From contig NZ_CP058988.1 of NCBI RefSeq assembly GCF_019278565.1, positions 2,232,001 to 2,296,000 on the forward strand: 64,000 nt of DNA, in the 5' to 3' direction. Below are positions 36,111 to 45,917 of this stretch, piece after piece (within the stretch, counting starts at the first letter, position 1; each line of letters begins with the position of its first letter). The translations under genes were made by a program, and so were the position numbers. This DNA comes from Cellulophaga sp. HaHa_2_95. Lineage in GTDB: Bacteria > Bacteroidota > Bacteroidia > Flavobacteriales > Flavobacteriaceae. The notes under the pieces were generated by a model, which worked only from the letters and a program-made list of their open reading frames with translations, was not told the origin of the DNA and did not search any database.

Positions 36111-37967
36111 ATGTCAGAAAATACACAATACACAGAAGATAATATCCGTTCACTCGATTGGAAAGAGCATATCCGTATGCGTCCTGGTATGTATATTGGA
36201 AAGCTAGGAGATGGTTCTTCTGCAGATGATGGTATTTATATTTTACTCAAAGAAGTCGTAGATAATTGTATTGATGAATTTGTAATGGGTTCTGGTAGAA
36301 CCATTGATATTACTATAAAAGATAATTTAGTATCTGTTCGGGATTACGGTCGTGGTATTCCATTGGGTAAAGTAGTGGATGTTGTATCTAAAATGAATAC
36401 CGGTGGTAAGTATGATTCTCGAGCATTTAAAAAATCGGTGGGATTAAATGGGGTAGGTACTAAAGCAGTAAATGCGCTTTCTACCTTTTTTAAAGTAGAG
36501 TCTTCAAGGGATAGTCAATTAAAGACGGCAGAATTTCATCAAGGAAATTTAGTTCAAGAAGAAGGTCCAAATGACACTTCAAAAAGAAAAGGAACCAAAG
36601 TATCTTTTATTCCTGATGAAATCATTTTCAAAAAATATAAGTACAGGAATGAGTATATAGAACGTATGCTTAAAAACTATGTTTATCTAAATCCTGGGTT
36701 AACCATAGTTTTTAATGGCGAAAAGTTTCACTCCGAAAATGGGTTGAAAGATCTTTTGGAGGATAATAACAATATGGAAGACATGTTGTATCCTATTATC
36801 CATTTAAAAGGCGATGATATAGAAGTAGCTATTACGCACAGTAAAACACAGTATAGTGAGGAGTATCATTCTTTTGTTAACGGACAGCATACAACGCAGG
36901 GTGGTACCCACCAATCGGCATTTAGAGAAGCAATTGCCAAGACTATACGTGACTTTTATGGCAAAAGTTATGATGCTTCAGATATCCGTAAGTCTATTGT
37001 TTCAGCTATCGCTATTAAAGTAATGGAGCCTGTCTTTGAAAGCCAGACTAAAACTAAATTAGGTTCTACAGATATGGGGGGTGAATTTCCTACCGTAAGA
37101 ACCTATATAAATGATTTTATAGGAACCAAATTAGATAACTATTTACACAAGAATCCTGATACAGCAGAAAAGTTACAGCGTAAAATCATGCAGGCAGAGA
37201 AAGAGCGTAAAGATCTTTCAGGGATTCGAAAATTAGCGAGAGATAGAGCTAAGAAGTCAAATCTGCACAATAAAAAATTACGTGATTGTCGTGTACACTT
37301 AGGTGATATTAAAAATACGCGTTATTTAGAAAGTACATTATTTATAACGGAGGGAGATTCGGCATCAGGATCAATAACAAAATCCAGGGATGTAAATACT
37401 CAAGCGGTATTTAGTCTTAGAGGTAAGCCTTTGAACTCGTATGGCATGAGTAAAAAAATTGTGTATGAGAATGAAGAGTTCAATTTATTGCAAGCGGCAC
37501 TAAATATTGAAGATTCGATGGAGGATTTGAGATATAACAAAATTGTAATAGCAACAGATGCCGATGTCGATGGTATGCACATTCGTTTACTGTTGATTAC
37601 CTTCTTCTTGCAGTTCTTCCCTGAATTGATTAAAGAGAATCATCTTTATATTTTACAGACACCCTTATTTAGAGTCAGAAATAAGAAACAAACATTTTAT
37701 TGCTACAGTCCGGAAGAGAAAAAAGCAGCAATGGAAGCATTGTCTGGTAAGCCTGAAATTACCCGATTTAAGGGATTAGGTGAAATTTCTCCAGATGAGT
37801 TTCAGCACTTCATTGGTGAAGATATTCGTTTAGAACCGGTGATGTTAGATAAGAACATGTCTATAGAGTCTTTGTTAGAGTTTTATATGGGTAAGAATAC
37901 ACCAGACCGACAAAAATTTATTATAGAAAATCTTAAAGTAGAGTTAGACCTTATTGAGGATAACTAA
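36111..37967 (+). CDS. parE: DNA topoisomerase IV subunit B
   Basis: A 618-residue type IIA topoisomerase ATPase subunit. The GHKL ATPase domain is at the N-terminus ([35 protein letters not shown]). A transducer domain with a lysine loop ([15 protein letters not shown]) follows. The TOPRIM domain has EGDSASG and the metal site [10 protein letters not shown]. Its start resembles ParE of this phylum rather than GyrB. It is followed 31 bases later by parC, which confirms the identity. Confidence 0.95.
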   Translation: MSENTQYTEDNIRSLDWKEHIRMRPGMYIGKLGDGSSADDGIYILLKEVVDNCIDEFVMGSGRTIDITIKDNLVSVRDYGRGIPLGKVVDVVSKMNTGGKYDSRAFKKSVGLNGVGTKAVNALSTFFKVESSRDSQLKTAEFHQGNLVQEEGPNDTSKRKGTKVSFIPDEIIFKKYKYRNEYIERMLKNYVYLNPGLTIVFNGEKFHSENGLKDLLEDNNNMEDMLYPIIHLKGDDIEVAITHSKTQYSEEYHSFVNGQHTTQGGTHQSAFREAIAKTIRDFYGKSYDASDIRKSIVSAIAIKVMEPVFESQTKTKLGSTDMGGEFPTVRTYINDFIGTKLDNYLHKNPDTAEKLQRKIMQAEKERKDLSGIRKLARDRAKKSNLHNKKLRDCRVHLGDIKNTRYLESTLFITEGDSASGSITKSRDVNTQAVFSLRGKPLNSYGMSKKIVYENEEFNLLQAALNIEDSMEDLRYNKIVIATDADVDGMHIRLLLITFFLQFFPELIKENHLYILQTPLFRVRNKKQTFYCYSPEEKKAAMEALSGKPEITRFKGLGEISPDEFQHFIGEDIRLEPVMLDKNMSIESLLEFYMGKNTPDRQKFIIENLKVELDLIEDN

Positions 37968-37998
37968 TTATAAACCAAAATAATACGATTCTTTCTGC

Positions 37999-40665
37999 AT
38001 GGAAGAGAATGAAGAGCTTAACGAAGAACATTTAGAGCCTCAAGATAATCAAGAAAACAGTCAGGATTCCTTAACGAAAGTTACGGGAATGTATAAAGAT
38101 TGGTTTTTAGACTATGCCTCTTATGTAATTTTAGAGCGTGCAGTACCAGCAATTGAAGATGGTTTTAAGCCAGTTCAAAGGCGTATTATGCATGCCTTAA
38201 AAGAATTAGATGATGGCCGTTATAATAAAGTAGCAAATGTAGTAGGGCACACAATGCAGTATCACCCACATGGTGATGCCAGTATTGCAGATGCTATGGT
38301 ACAAATTGGCCAAAAAGACTTGTTGATAGATACTCAGGGGAACTGGGGTAATATTCTTACAGGGGATAGTGCAGCTGCTTCTCGTTATATTGAAGCGCGA
38401 CTATCAAAATTTGCATTGGAAGTTGTTTTTAGCCCTAAAATTACTGAATGGCAATCTTCCTATGATGGTCGTAAAAAAGAGCCTACCAATTTACCAGTTA
38501 AATTTCCTTTACTCCTAGCTCAAGGAGCAGAAGGTATTGCTGTTGGTTTGTCTACTAAAGTATTGCCGCATAACTTTATTGAACTAATAGATTCCTCTAT
38601 TAAACATTTAAAAGGTCAGAAATTTACCATCTATCCAGACTTTCCAACATCGGGAATTATAGATGTTAGTAATTATAATGATGGTATTAGAGGAGGTAAG
38701 ATTAGAGTTAGAGCGAAAATATCCCAATTAGATAAAAGTACACTGGTTATTAATGAGATACCTTATGGTACTAATACTTCTTCTTTAATAGATTCTATCT
38801 TAAAAGCCAATGAAAAAGGCAAAATAAAGATTCGCAAAATTGAAGATAATACCGCTGCAGATGTAGAAATTTTAATCCATCTGCCATCTGGCTTGTCTCC
38901 AGACAAAACTATTGATGCGTTGTATGCTTTTACAGCATGTGAATCTTCAATATCTCCATTAGGGTGTATTATTGAAGATAATAAACCTTTGTTTATAGGG
39001 GTGACAGAAATGTTACAACGTTCTACAGATTATACGGTAGAATTACTTAGGGCAGAGTTAGAGGTGCAATTAAGAGAACTTGAAGAGCAGTGGCATTTTG
39101 CATCTTTAGAGCGAATTTTTATTGAAAACCGAATTTACCGCGATATAGAAGAGCAGGAAACTTGGGAAGGTGTTATAAAGGCTATTGATGATGGTTTAAA
39201 GCCGTTTACAAAACATTTAAAACGTGCTGTAACCGAAGAAGATATTACGCGTTTGACAGAAATTCGTATAAAACGTATTTCTAAATTTGATATTGATAAG
39301 GCACAACAACTTATTGATAGTTTAGAAGAGCGAATTGCAGAAGTAAAAAATAATTTGGAGCATATTATTGATTTTACGATTGATTACTTCAAGAATTTAA
39401 AAGCTAAATACGGTAAAGACAGGGAGCGTAAGTCGGAAATTAGAATTTTTGATGATATAGAAGCTACTAAGGTGGTGATTAGAAATACGAAGCTGTATGT
39501 TAATCGGGAAGAAGGTTTTATTGGAACGTCCTTGAAGCGTGATGAGTATATGGCTGAATGTAGTGATATTGATGATATCATTGTGATGACTAAAGCGGGG
39601 GAGATGATGATTACTAAGGTTGATTCTAAGACTTTCGTGGGTAAAAACATCATTCATGCTGCAATATTTAAGAAAAAAGATAAGCGCACCATTTATAATA
39701 TGGTGTACAAGGATGGTAAAGGTGGTCCTAGTTATATTAAAAGATTTTATGTAACGGGGGTTACGCGTGATAAAATGTACGATTTAACAAATGGCAGTGC
39801 TAATTCTGATGTGTTGTATTTTTCTGAAAATCCTAATGGAGAAGCAGAGGTGATTTCGGTATTATTACGCCAAGCGGGAAGTATTAAGAAAATAAAATGG
39901 GATATAGATTTTGCTGATGTACTTATAAAAGGTAGGGCATCGAAAGGAAATATTGTTACGAAGTATCCTGTGAAGCGTATTGAATTGAAAGAGAAAGGTG
40001 TTTCTACATTAAAACCACGTAAAATTTGGTTTGATGATGTTGTAAGACGTTTAAATGTTGATGGCAGAGGTGAACTTTTAGGAGAATTTAGGGGGGAGGA
40101 TAGACTTCTCGTAGTAACTCAAAAAGGATTTGTGAAAACCTTTTTACCGGAAATGACGACCCACTTCGATGAGGATATGATTGTCTTAGAGAAATGGATT
40201 CCGAATAAACCTTTATCTTCTATTTATTATGAAGGTGAAAAAGACCGGTATTATATTAAGCGTTTCTTAGTCGAAAATGAAAATAAAGACGAATTGTTTA
40301 TTTCTGAACACTCAAAATCTGTTTTAGAAATTGTTTCTACAGATTGGCGTCCTGTATTTGAAATTGAGTTTTCAAAACCTAGAGGTAAGGATCAAAAACC
40401 AAATCAAACTATTGATGTAGAGGATTTTATAGCAGTTAAGGGGATAAAAGCTTTAGGTAATCAAGTGACTGCAGATAAGATAAAGAATGTAGATGCATTG
40501 GAGCCATTAGAGTATATCAGTCCTGAGGTTCCTGAAGAGAAGGAACCTAAAGTGGTTGATGGAAATCCTGAAGAAGGACAAACGGATACGGATGCACAGG
40601 AGCCAAAATCTAATGATGATACGGATAAAGAGGGTGATACAAATTCTCAAGCAACCTTATTTTAA
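37999..40665 (+). CDS. parC: DNA topoisomerase IV subunit A
   Basis: An 888-residue DNA-cleaving subunit. The catalytic Tyr is in AASRYIEARLS. The winged-helix part has VGHTMQYHPHGDASIADAMV. A coiled-coil gate and a C-terminal beta-pinwheel with degenerate repeats follow. The last 55 residues or so are very acidic and low complexity (EVPEEKEPKVVDG onward), probably disordered. It partners ParE encoded directly upstream to decatenate chromosomes. Confidence 0.95.
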   Translation: MEENEELNEEHLEPQDNQENSQDSLTKVTGMYKDWFLDYASYVILERAVPAIEDGFKPVQRRIMHALKELDDGRYNKVANVVGHTMQYHPHGDASIADAMVQIGQKDLLIDTQGNWGNILTGDSAAASRYIEARLSKFALEVVFSPKITEWQSSYDGRKKEPTNLPVKFPLLLAQGAEGIAVGLSTKVLPHNFIELIDSSIKHLKGQKFTIYPDFPTSGIIDVSNYNDGIRGGKIRVRAKISQLDKSTLVINEIPYGTNTSSLIDSILKANEKGKIKIRKIEDNTAADVEILIHLPSGLSPDKTIDALYAFTACESSISPLGCIIEDNKPLFIGVTEMLQRSTDYTVELLRAELEVQLRELEEQWHFASLERIFIENRIYRDIEEQETWEGVIKAIDDGLKPFTKHLKRAVTEEDITRLTEIRIKRISKFDIDKAQQLIDSLEERIAEVKNNLEHIIDFTIDYFKNLKAKYGKDRERKSEIRIFDDIEATKVVIRNTKLYVNREEGFIGTSLKRDEYMAECSDIDDIIVMTKAGEMMITKVDSKTFVGKNIIHAAIFKKKDKRTIYNMVYKDGKGGPSYIKRFYVTGVTRDKMYDLTNGSANSDVLYFSENPNGEAEVISVLLRQAGSIKKIKWDIDFADVLIKGRASKGNIVTKYPVKRIELKEKGVSTLKPRKIWFDDVVRRLNVDGRGELLGEFRGEDRLLVVTQKGFVKTFLPEMTTHFDEDMIVLEKWIPNKPLSSIYYEGEKDRYYIKRFLVENENKDELFISEHSKSVLEIVSTDWRPVFEIEFSKPRGKDQKPNQTIDVEDFIAVKGIKALGNQVTADKIKNVDALEPLEYISPEVPEEKEPKVVDGNPEEGQTDTDAQEPKSNDDTDKEGDTNSQATLF

Positions 40666-40676
40666 AACCGATTATT

Positions 40677-41102
40677 TTGAAGAAGTTTTTTCAGGAGTTT
40701 AAGAGTTTTGCTATTAAAGGCAATTTAATAGATATTGCTGTTGGGGTTATCATAGGAGCCGCTTTTAATAACGTGGTTAATGTGCTGGTGAAAAAGGTTA
40801 TTATGCCACCGCTTTCATTGTTAACAGAAGGGGTTAATCTTCATGAGAAGAAATATGTTTTAAGGCAGGCTACAGAGGTAAGTGCAGAAGTAGCAATTGG
40901 TTACGGTGAGTTGGTAGAAGTTTTAATTGACTTTGTGATTGTTGCATTTACCATTTTTGTTGTGGTGAAAGGATTTAATAGATTTAAAACTAAAGCCCAA
41001 GATCCTAAAAATAAAAATGTAGAAACACCTCGGGAAATAGAGCTTTTATCGAATATGGAAAAGCTTATGCAGGAACAAAATGAGCTGCTAAAGAAAAAGT
41101 AA
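40677..41102 (+). CDS. mscL: Large-conductance mechanosensitive channel
   Basis: A 141-residue MscL. The cytoplasmic N-helix FFQEFKSFAIKGNLIDIAVG leads into TM1 (VIIGAAFNNVVNVLV). TM2 is VEVLIDFVIVAFTIFVVVKGF. A C-terminal helical bundle with charged residues ends LLKKK. It forms a pentameric osmotic safety valve. The start is a TTG 11 bases after the parC stop, giving MKKFFQEF; there is no ATG at an equivalent position. It may be translationally coupled to parC. Confidence 0.93.
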   Translation: MKKFFQEFKSFAIKGNLIDIAVGVIIGAAFNNVVNVLVKKVIMPPLSLLTEGVNLHEKKYVLRQATEVSAEVAIGYGELVEVLIDFVIVAFTIFVVVKGFNRFKTKAQDPKNKNVETPREIELLSNMEKLMQEQNELLKKK

Positions 41103-41178
41103 TTCGGTAAATTAAAATGTTAAACAAAGTGTGCATTCACTAGGAATAGTGGTATTTTTGAAAAATTAAAATTTTTAA

Positions 41179-42138
41179 ATGGAATTAACGAATCCTCTAG
41201 TGTACGGTGCGCCGTGCTTTATTATCTTTATTTTATTAGAACTTACGTATAGCAAAAACCATGATGAGCATCATGATTTGTATGATTGGAAAGACCTTTT
41301 TGCAAGTGGTTTTATGGGTGTTGGTTCCGCTATTCTGGCGGCACTTCTAAAAGTTGTTTCGGCAATTGTAATTTTTACCTATGTATTTGAACTGTTTAAT
41401 CCAGAGGTAAATGGTAAAAACATAAATATTCTTGGATATGAGTCATTTGGTTATGTTTGGTATGTGTGGTTGCTTTGTCAATTAGCAGATGATTTTACGT
41501 ATTACTGGTTTCATAGAGCTAATCATGAAATAAGAATACTGTGGGCGGCTCATATTGTTCACCATTCTTCAGATAACTTTAACTTGGGTACTGCGGTTCG
41601 TAATGGTTGGTTTACACTCTTGTATAAGCCATTATTTTATATGTGGATGCCGGCAATTGGTTTTAAGCCAGAAATGGTGGTTTTTTGTTTAGGGATAGAG
41701 GCGTTATGGCAGTTTCAGCTTCATACCGTATTACTTCCGAAACTTGGTATTTTTGAAAAATTTATGAATACGCATACAATGCATCAAGTACATCACGCAC
41801 AGAATGTGGAGTATTTAGATAAAAACCACGGTGGGTTTTTAAATATTTTTGATAGAATGTTTGGTACATGGTTGCCTTTAGATGATGGTATTGACGTTAA
41901 ATACGGCGTTATTCATGCACCTAGTTCTAACAATCCAATTGTTATTCTTACACATGAGTTTAAGGATATTTGGACAGATATGAAGAAATCTCCAAAATTA
42001 TGGCATAAGCTTATGTATATATTTGGTCCTCCAGGTTGGAGTCACGATGGAAGCACATTAACAGTTAAGCAGCAACAGCGCTTGTTTAAGGACCATGAGC
42101 GTAAAAATCCAGAGGTTGCTTACAGTCGGCCTAATTAA
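41179..42138 (+). CDS. Sterol desaturase / fatty acid hydroxylase family protein
   Basis: A 319-residue membrane di-iron oxygenase. The histidine clusters characteristic of the superfamily are present: HRANHE, HIVHHSS, and HTMHQVHHAQNVEYLDKNHGG. Four or so membrane helices surround them (CFIIFILLEL, AALLKVVSAIVIFTYV). It probably hydroxylates or desaturates a lipid, but the substrate is not predictable here. An intrinsic terminator follows within 30 bases. Confidence 0.85.
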   Translation: MELTNPLVYGAPCFIIFILLELTYSKNHDEHHDLYDWKDLFASGFMGVGSAILAALLKVVSAIVIFTYVFELFNPEVNGKNINILGYESFGYVWYVWLLCQLADDFTYYWFHRANHEIRILWAAHIVHHSSDNFNLGTAVRNGWFTLLYKPLFYMWMPAIGFKPEMVVFCLGIEALWQFQLHTVLLPKLGIFEKFMNTHTMHQVHHAQNVEYLDKNHGGFLNIFDRMFGTWLPLDDGIDVKYGVIHAPSSNNPIVILTHEFKDIWTDMKKSPKLWHKLMYIFGPPGWSHDGSTLTVKQQQRLFKDHERKNPEVAYSRPN

Positions 42139-42163
42139 GTAGTTTTAAATATAGAATATAAAA

Positions 42164-42194
42164 AACTTACACGGTGTCGTGTAAGTTTTTTTTT
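42164..42194 (+). terminator. Terminator after the hydroxylase gene
   Basis: AACTTACAC (42164-42172) pairs perfectly with GTGTAAGTT (42179-42187) around GGTGTC, followed by a T-run. Confidence 0.85.
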
Positions 42195-42962
42195 GTTTAA
42201 TGATTAATGATTTTTTTTGAATAGCTTATTTTAATTAATCAACTATGCTAACAATTTGATTTTAAGACTTTTATTCATGGAGTTTGTCATGAAAGATGCG
42301 TGGATTGCTCTGGCGGATATGAAAATTATAGTTGAATGTCTTCGCAGCTTCAGTTCCCTTTCAAATAATTCAATTTTAAGAGTAGAGGTTCAAAAGTTAT
42401 TTTCAGTGTTGTAGCTAAAAATTTGAATGTCTCTTTCATTAACAGTTTTTTTTATAAAACACTGTTAATTAATGTTATACAATAAAAATCGGCTTCCGTA
42501 TCTTACCATTATCAATTGAAAATAGCGGTACAGGCTTTTGGTGGACTGATATTATTTCGGATTCTACGTTCTTTAAACGAAAATCATAGGGTTTAATGTG
42601 TTTTTCAGTACCTAGGTAGTGGATTAGTGATTGAAAGCCAAATCTAGCCTTATTTGAGCTAAAAAGCACCTCTAAGCTTTCCCTCGTCGCGTATTAAAGG
42701 TAGGGATCATAGTCAAATGTCATTGCCTCCTTCAGGAAATGACGGCAAAAAAAGTATGGATGGTAAAAGCGATTACCAAAACCTATCTTTTGATAATGGA
42801 TAACGCATATATATTTATTGACGGTTTTAGTGAAAGCCTTACTGAGTTAAATGTGACTGAGCCCTTGGTTAGATCAGCTACAGACTTCATGTATAGATCG
42901 TTGATGGTGTATGAATTGGAAACCTTACTTATGGCGCTGTTGTAATTACGCCTAAAGGATTA
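42195..42962. other. Gene-poor stretch with unsupported short ORFs
   Basis: About 770 bases without a convincing gene. It holds three short open frames: plus 42277-42414 (45 codons), minus 42475-42669 (64 residues, ends IDNGKIRKPIFIV) and plus 42739-42945 (68 residues, begins MTAKKVWMVKAI). None has a recognised domain or good promoter. A TTAACAGT/ACTGTTAA stem (42439-42468) lies beside the end of the minus-strand frame. The stretch may be a decayed gene region. Confidence 0.4.
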
Positions 42963-43325
42963 TTACTTAGTTTTTACCGCGGTACCTTTAGATTTCTGGC
43001 TTTTGCCCACAATACCATATTCGAATAAATAGGAGTTTTTAGTGGTAGAAAGTATTTTGTAGTGAATGGGAGTTTTATTGTCACTTGGATTTAAAATAAA
43101 CTCACAATCATTCAGCCACCTAACGGTAGCGGTGTCTACTTTGTTGTCATACCGTTCAATGCTGTAGGTATCAGTTCTTGTAAATGAGCTGACTTTTTTC
43201 TCTCCATTTACAGTATATTCAAAAGTGAAGTCGCCTGTTTTAAATGATTTGCAATCGCGTTCTGGCTGGTAGCAAGCGCTCAAAACAATACATAGAACTA
43301 GGCCTAATAAAATTCGTGTTCCCAT
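42963..43325 (-). CDS. Small lipoprotein of unknown function
   Basis: A 120-residue lipoprotein (CIVLSAC lipobox, Cys18). The mature domain has conserved-looking segments: CKSFKTGDFTFEYTVNGEKK, then FTRTDTYSIERY, VDTATVRWLNDCEFIL and SYLFEYGIVGKS. Similar small Flavobacteriia proteins are often labelled DNA topoisomerase IV in databases, which I believe is a propagated naming error. Nothing here resembles a topoisomerase. The true parE/parC are about 2-7 kb away. Function unknown. Confidence 0.75.
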   Translation of the reverse strand: MGTRILLGLVLCIVLSACYQPERDCKSFKTGDFTFEYTVNGEKKVSSFTRTDTYSIERYDNKVDTATVRWLNDCEFILNPSDNKTPIHYKILSTTKNSYLFEYGIVGKSQKSKGTAVKTK

Positions 43326-43386
43326 AGGTGCAAATTAAAGAAATTTTGTTGGTATGTACTAGGATAGCTGTGACTTAAAACCTGTG

Positions 43387-43854
43387 TTAGAGCTGATAGG
43401 CTTCAAAACTTCCATCGTCATAAAATAAAATAACTTTTTCAATCACTTTTTTTCCATCTCGTTTTTTTTCAACGAGTTTTTCTTTGAATTCTAAAGGGAG
43501 TTGTGGTGGTGTAGCTGGGGCTTGAATTTTTTCAGGAGTGGTCTTTTTGACCTCAGGAATAGGAGTTGGAGGAGGTGTGATTGGGGGAATTGAAGGAGGT
43601 GGAAGTTGCTTTTCAGGTTTATGAGGAAATGTGCCTTTTCCATTTAAAAGCCAGTAAAGATTTACTTCAGGATAAGCATTTACAACTTTCATAACAAATT
43701 CAAGACTAGGCTTGTTTCGGCCCGAAAGTAAGTGAGATATGCTAGAGCGTTGTACGGAAACTTTGTCCGCAAAAACTGCAGCAGATAAGCTGTAGTATTC
43801 AAGTATCTTTTCTAATCTTTTTATGAATTCCTCTGAGTTTACCATTGTAAACAA
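43387..43854 (-). CDS. Small Xre-family regulator with proline-rich tail
   Basis: A 155-residue DNA-binding protein. The N-terminal helix-turn-helix (about 6-62) reads FIKRLEKILEYYSLSAAVFA, SVQRSSISHLLSGRNKPS. It continues into YPEVNLYWLLNGKGTFP, the motif typical of phage-repressor-like small Xre proteins in Bacteroidota. A proline-rich linker (about 78-118) and a charged C-terminus follow. It is divergent from the M14 peptidase gene across a 286-base region full of TACAATTGTA-like repeats, which are plausible operators. The tail may mediate protein contacts. The target is unproven. Confidence 0.8.
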   Translation of the reverse strand: MFTMVNSEEFIKRLEKILEYYSLSAAVFADKVSVQRSSISHLLSGRNKPSLEFVMKVVNAYPEVNLYWLLNGKGTFPHKPEKQLPPPSIPPITPPPTPIPEVKKTTPEKIQAPATPPQLPLEFKEKLVEKKRDGKKVIEKVILFYDDGSFEAYQL

Positions 43855-44021
43855 AAATTATGTGATGTTACAAATGTTACAAAGGTAAACAAATGCTATT
43901 TTCACGGGTTTATGAATCTATTTTTTGAATAAACACTTGATATAATGCAATTTAATATGCTGAAATACGGATATATAACGTGTAAACATTGCATTTCGCT
44001 ATATGACACTCTTTTTTAAAT

Positions 44022-44103
44022 TACAATTGTACTATTTACAGTGCAAATATAGTAAAATACCGTATACAAATGTAAATTATATAGTATACAATTGTAAATT
44101 ATT
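44022..44103. promoter_or_regulatory. Repeated TACAA(T/A)TGTA sites in divergent promoter
   Basis: A perfect palindrome TACAATTGTA (44022-44031) is followed by two nearly identical 20-base direct repeats at 44062-44081 and 44084-44103. These begin GTATACAAATGTAAA and GTATACAATTGTAAA and are 22 bases apart, about two helical turns. They overlap the promoter of the M14 peptidase gene. Candidates for binding are the divergent Xre protein or another dimeric regulator. Confidence 0.55.
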
Positions 44104-44118
44104 AAGGTGTTACTTTTG
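44092..44118 (+). promoter_or_regulatory. Promoter of the M14 peptidase gene
   Basis: TTG (44092-44094), 16 bases, then TACTTTTG (44111-44118). It ends 22 bases before the chosen ATG and supports that start over the upstream in-frame codons. Confidence 0.6.
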
Positions 44119-44140
44119 TATCAAATTAGATGGTAATTTT

Positions 44141-45247
44141 ATGGTAGATTTAAGAACATTACACGGCTCTTTCAAGGAGAAGTCTATTCAAGGAAGGTAT
44201 GTTACGAATGATATGTTATTTCCTTTTCTAGATGGCTTAAGTGACTTATTTGAAGTTGAAGTAATCGGAGAATCGGTATTGGGCAAGCAGATAAAATCTG
44301 TAACTTTTGGAACGGGCAAATTTAAAATTTTGATGTGGTCTCAAATGCATGGAAATGAGTCTACCACCACAAAAGCTGTATTGGACTTTTTTAACCTTAT
44401 AGACGCTAATTCAGAGATAGCAAAAAACCTTTTGGCATCTTGTACTTTCAAAATCATACCTATTCTCAATCCTGATGGTGCAAATGCTTATACGCGAATT
44501 AATGCTAATGAGGTAGATTTAAACAGAGATGCTCAGGATAGATCTCAGCCAGAAAGCAAAGTCCTTAGAAATGCTTATGAATCATTTCAGCCCGACTATT
44601 GTTTTAATCTTCATGATCAACGTACCATATTTAATGTTGGAGTAACCTCCAAACCTGCTACAGTTTCATTTTTAGCACCCTCTCATGATGAAGAACGAAG
44701 TATATCCGACTCTAGAGGTATAAGCATGCAATTGATAGTGGCAATGAATAAGGAGCTTCAGAAATACATCCCTGGCCAAGTGGGCAGGTATGATGATGGC
44801 TTTAATGCCAACTGTGTAGGAGATACGTTTCAAATGCTTAATAGGCCTACTATTTTGTTTGAGTCGGGTCATTATTCTAACGATTATGAAAGGGAGGAAA
44901 CGAGAAAGTTCATTTTCTGCGCTATTGTTAAAGGGTGTCAGGTTATTGCAAATCAGGATATTGCCTCTTATTCCCAAAAAGAATATTTCGAGATACCAGA
45001 AAATGGTAAATTATTTTATGATATTCTTATTAAAAATGCCGATTTTGTAAATAAAAGCTTACAAATAGGAACAGATATTGGTATTTTGTTTAAAGAGACT
45101 CTCGATTCTGGTACATTAACATTTATTCCATTTGTTGAAAAAACGGGGAATTTGAGCAATTTTTACGGTCACAAAACCTATAATTGCCTGAATAGTAAAG
45201 ATATAGATGCTTTAAAAAGGCAAAAAGAAATTTTTGATCTAATTTAA
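44141..45247 (+). CDS. M14-family zinc carboxypeptidase
   Basis: A 368-residue cytoplasmic protein of the M14 metallopeptidase superfamily. The zinc ligands are His70 and Glu73 in SQMHGNEST, and His158 in FNLHDQ. Substrate-site motifs include NANEVDLNRD. The catalytic Glu region is LFESGHY. I chose the ATG at 44141. An in-frame start at 44003 would translate promoter and operator repeats into a poor sequence. There is no signal peptide, so it likely trims peptides or amide conjugates inside the cell. It is divergent from a small Xre regulator. The substrate is not known. Confidence 0.85.
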   Translation: MVDLRTLHGSFKEKSIQGRYVTNDMLFPFLDGLSDLFEVEVIGESVLGKQIKSVTFGTGKFKILMWSQMHGNESTTTKAVLDFFNLIDANSEIAKNLLASCTFKIIPILNPDGANAYTRINANEVDLNRDAQDRSQPESKVLRNAYESFQPDYCFNLHDQRTIFNVGVTSKPATVSFLAPSHDEERSISDSRGISMQLIVAMNKELQKYIPGQVGRYDDGFNANCVGDTFQMLNRPTILFESGHYSNDYEREETRKFIFCAIVKGCQVIANQDIASYSQKEYFEIPENGKLFYDILIKNADFVNKSLQIGTDIGILFKETLDSGTLTFIPFVEKTGNLSNFYGHKTYNCLNSKDIDALKRQKEIFDLI

Positions 45248-45314
45248 AAAAAATGAATTTTTTTTTTTAATACTACTAAAACATTACGTTTTTGTTAAAA
45301 TTATATAAGATTTA

Positions 45315-45345
45315 TTGAATTTAATTTCTTTATTCGTTACTTTTG
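45315..45345 (+). promoter_or_regulatory. Promoter of the Lrp-family gene
   Basis: TTG (45315-45317), 20 bases, then TACTTTTG (45338-45345), 19 bases before the ATG. One of the clearest Bacteroidota promoters in the window. Confidence 0.75.
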
Positions 45346-45364
45346 CCTCAAATTATAGTATAGA

Positions 45365-45844
45365 ATGGGAAAAGTTAAGTTAGACGAAATAGATCACCAG
45401 ATTCTGGATATGTTAATTGACAATACCAGAACTCCTTTTACAGATATCGCAAAGAAACTTTTGATTTCTGCAGGTACAGTTCACGTACGTGTTAAGAAAA
45501 TGGAAGAAGCAGGTATCATTAAAGGTTCATCATTGACATTAGATTATGTTAAGCTTGGATATGCTTTTATAGCATATGTGGGTATCTTCTTGGAGAAAAC
45601 GCATCAAACAAAATTTGTATTGGAGCGTTTGAATCAGATACCAAATGTAACGGTGGCACATATTACTACAGGTAAATTCAATATTTTCTGTAAAATTAGA
45701 GCTAAAGATACGAATCATGCAAAAAATATCATTTTCAAAATTGATGATATTGATGGTATTAGCCGTACAGAAACGATGATTTCTTTAGAAGAAAGTATTA
45801 ATGATAAGAAAAGGTTGATGCATACCATTTTTAACGAAATGTAA
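45365..45844 (+). CDS. Lrp/AsnC-family transcriptional regulator
   Basis: A 159-residue feast/famine regulator. The N-terminal winged helix-turn-helix (about 5-60) is LDEIDHQILDMLIDNTRTPF, TDIAKKLLISAGTVHVRVKK, MEEAGIIKG. The RAM/AsnC effector domain spans about 70-145 (FIAYVGIFLEKTHQTKFVLE, IDDIDGISRTETMISLEESI). It binds DNA as an oligomer and usually senses an amino acid. It has its own strong promoter, and a short AT-rich stem (CCATTGGAATTATTTTCATTGGG region) lies downstream. Confidence 0.9.
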   Translation: MGKVKLDEIDHQILDMLIDNTRTPFTDIAKKLLISAGTVHVRVKKMEEAGIIKGSSLTLDYVKLGYAFIAYVGIFLEKTHQTKFVLERLNQIPNVTVAHITTGKFNIFCKIRAKDTNHAKNIIFKIDDIDGISRTETMISLEESINDKKRLMHTIFNEM

Positions 45845-45917
45845 TCACATCAAAATAAATAATCAAACAAAATCCCATTGGAATTATTTTCATTGGGATT
45901 TTTTTTAATTTATAGCT

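Noticed and set aside
42475..42945. Two open frames of 64 and 68 residues in the gene-poor stretch
   Set aside because: No domain, no good promoter and no homology I recognise. They are described as part of the stretch, not as genes.
44003..44140. Upstream extension of the M14 peptidase to 44003
   Set aside because: The added 46 residues are translated from the repeat-rich promoter region, and a good promoter element lies within them.
43387..45247. Toxin-antitoxin pair made of the Xre and M14 genes
   Set aside because: The genes are divergent with a large promoter region, and the peptidase is full length with a catalytic site, unlike a toxin of the known types.
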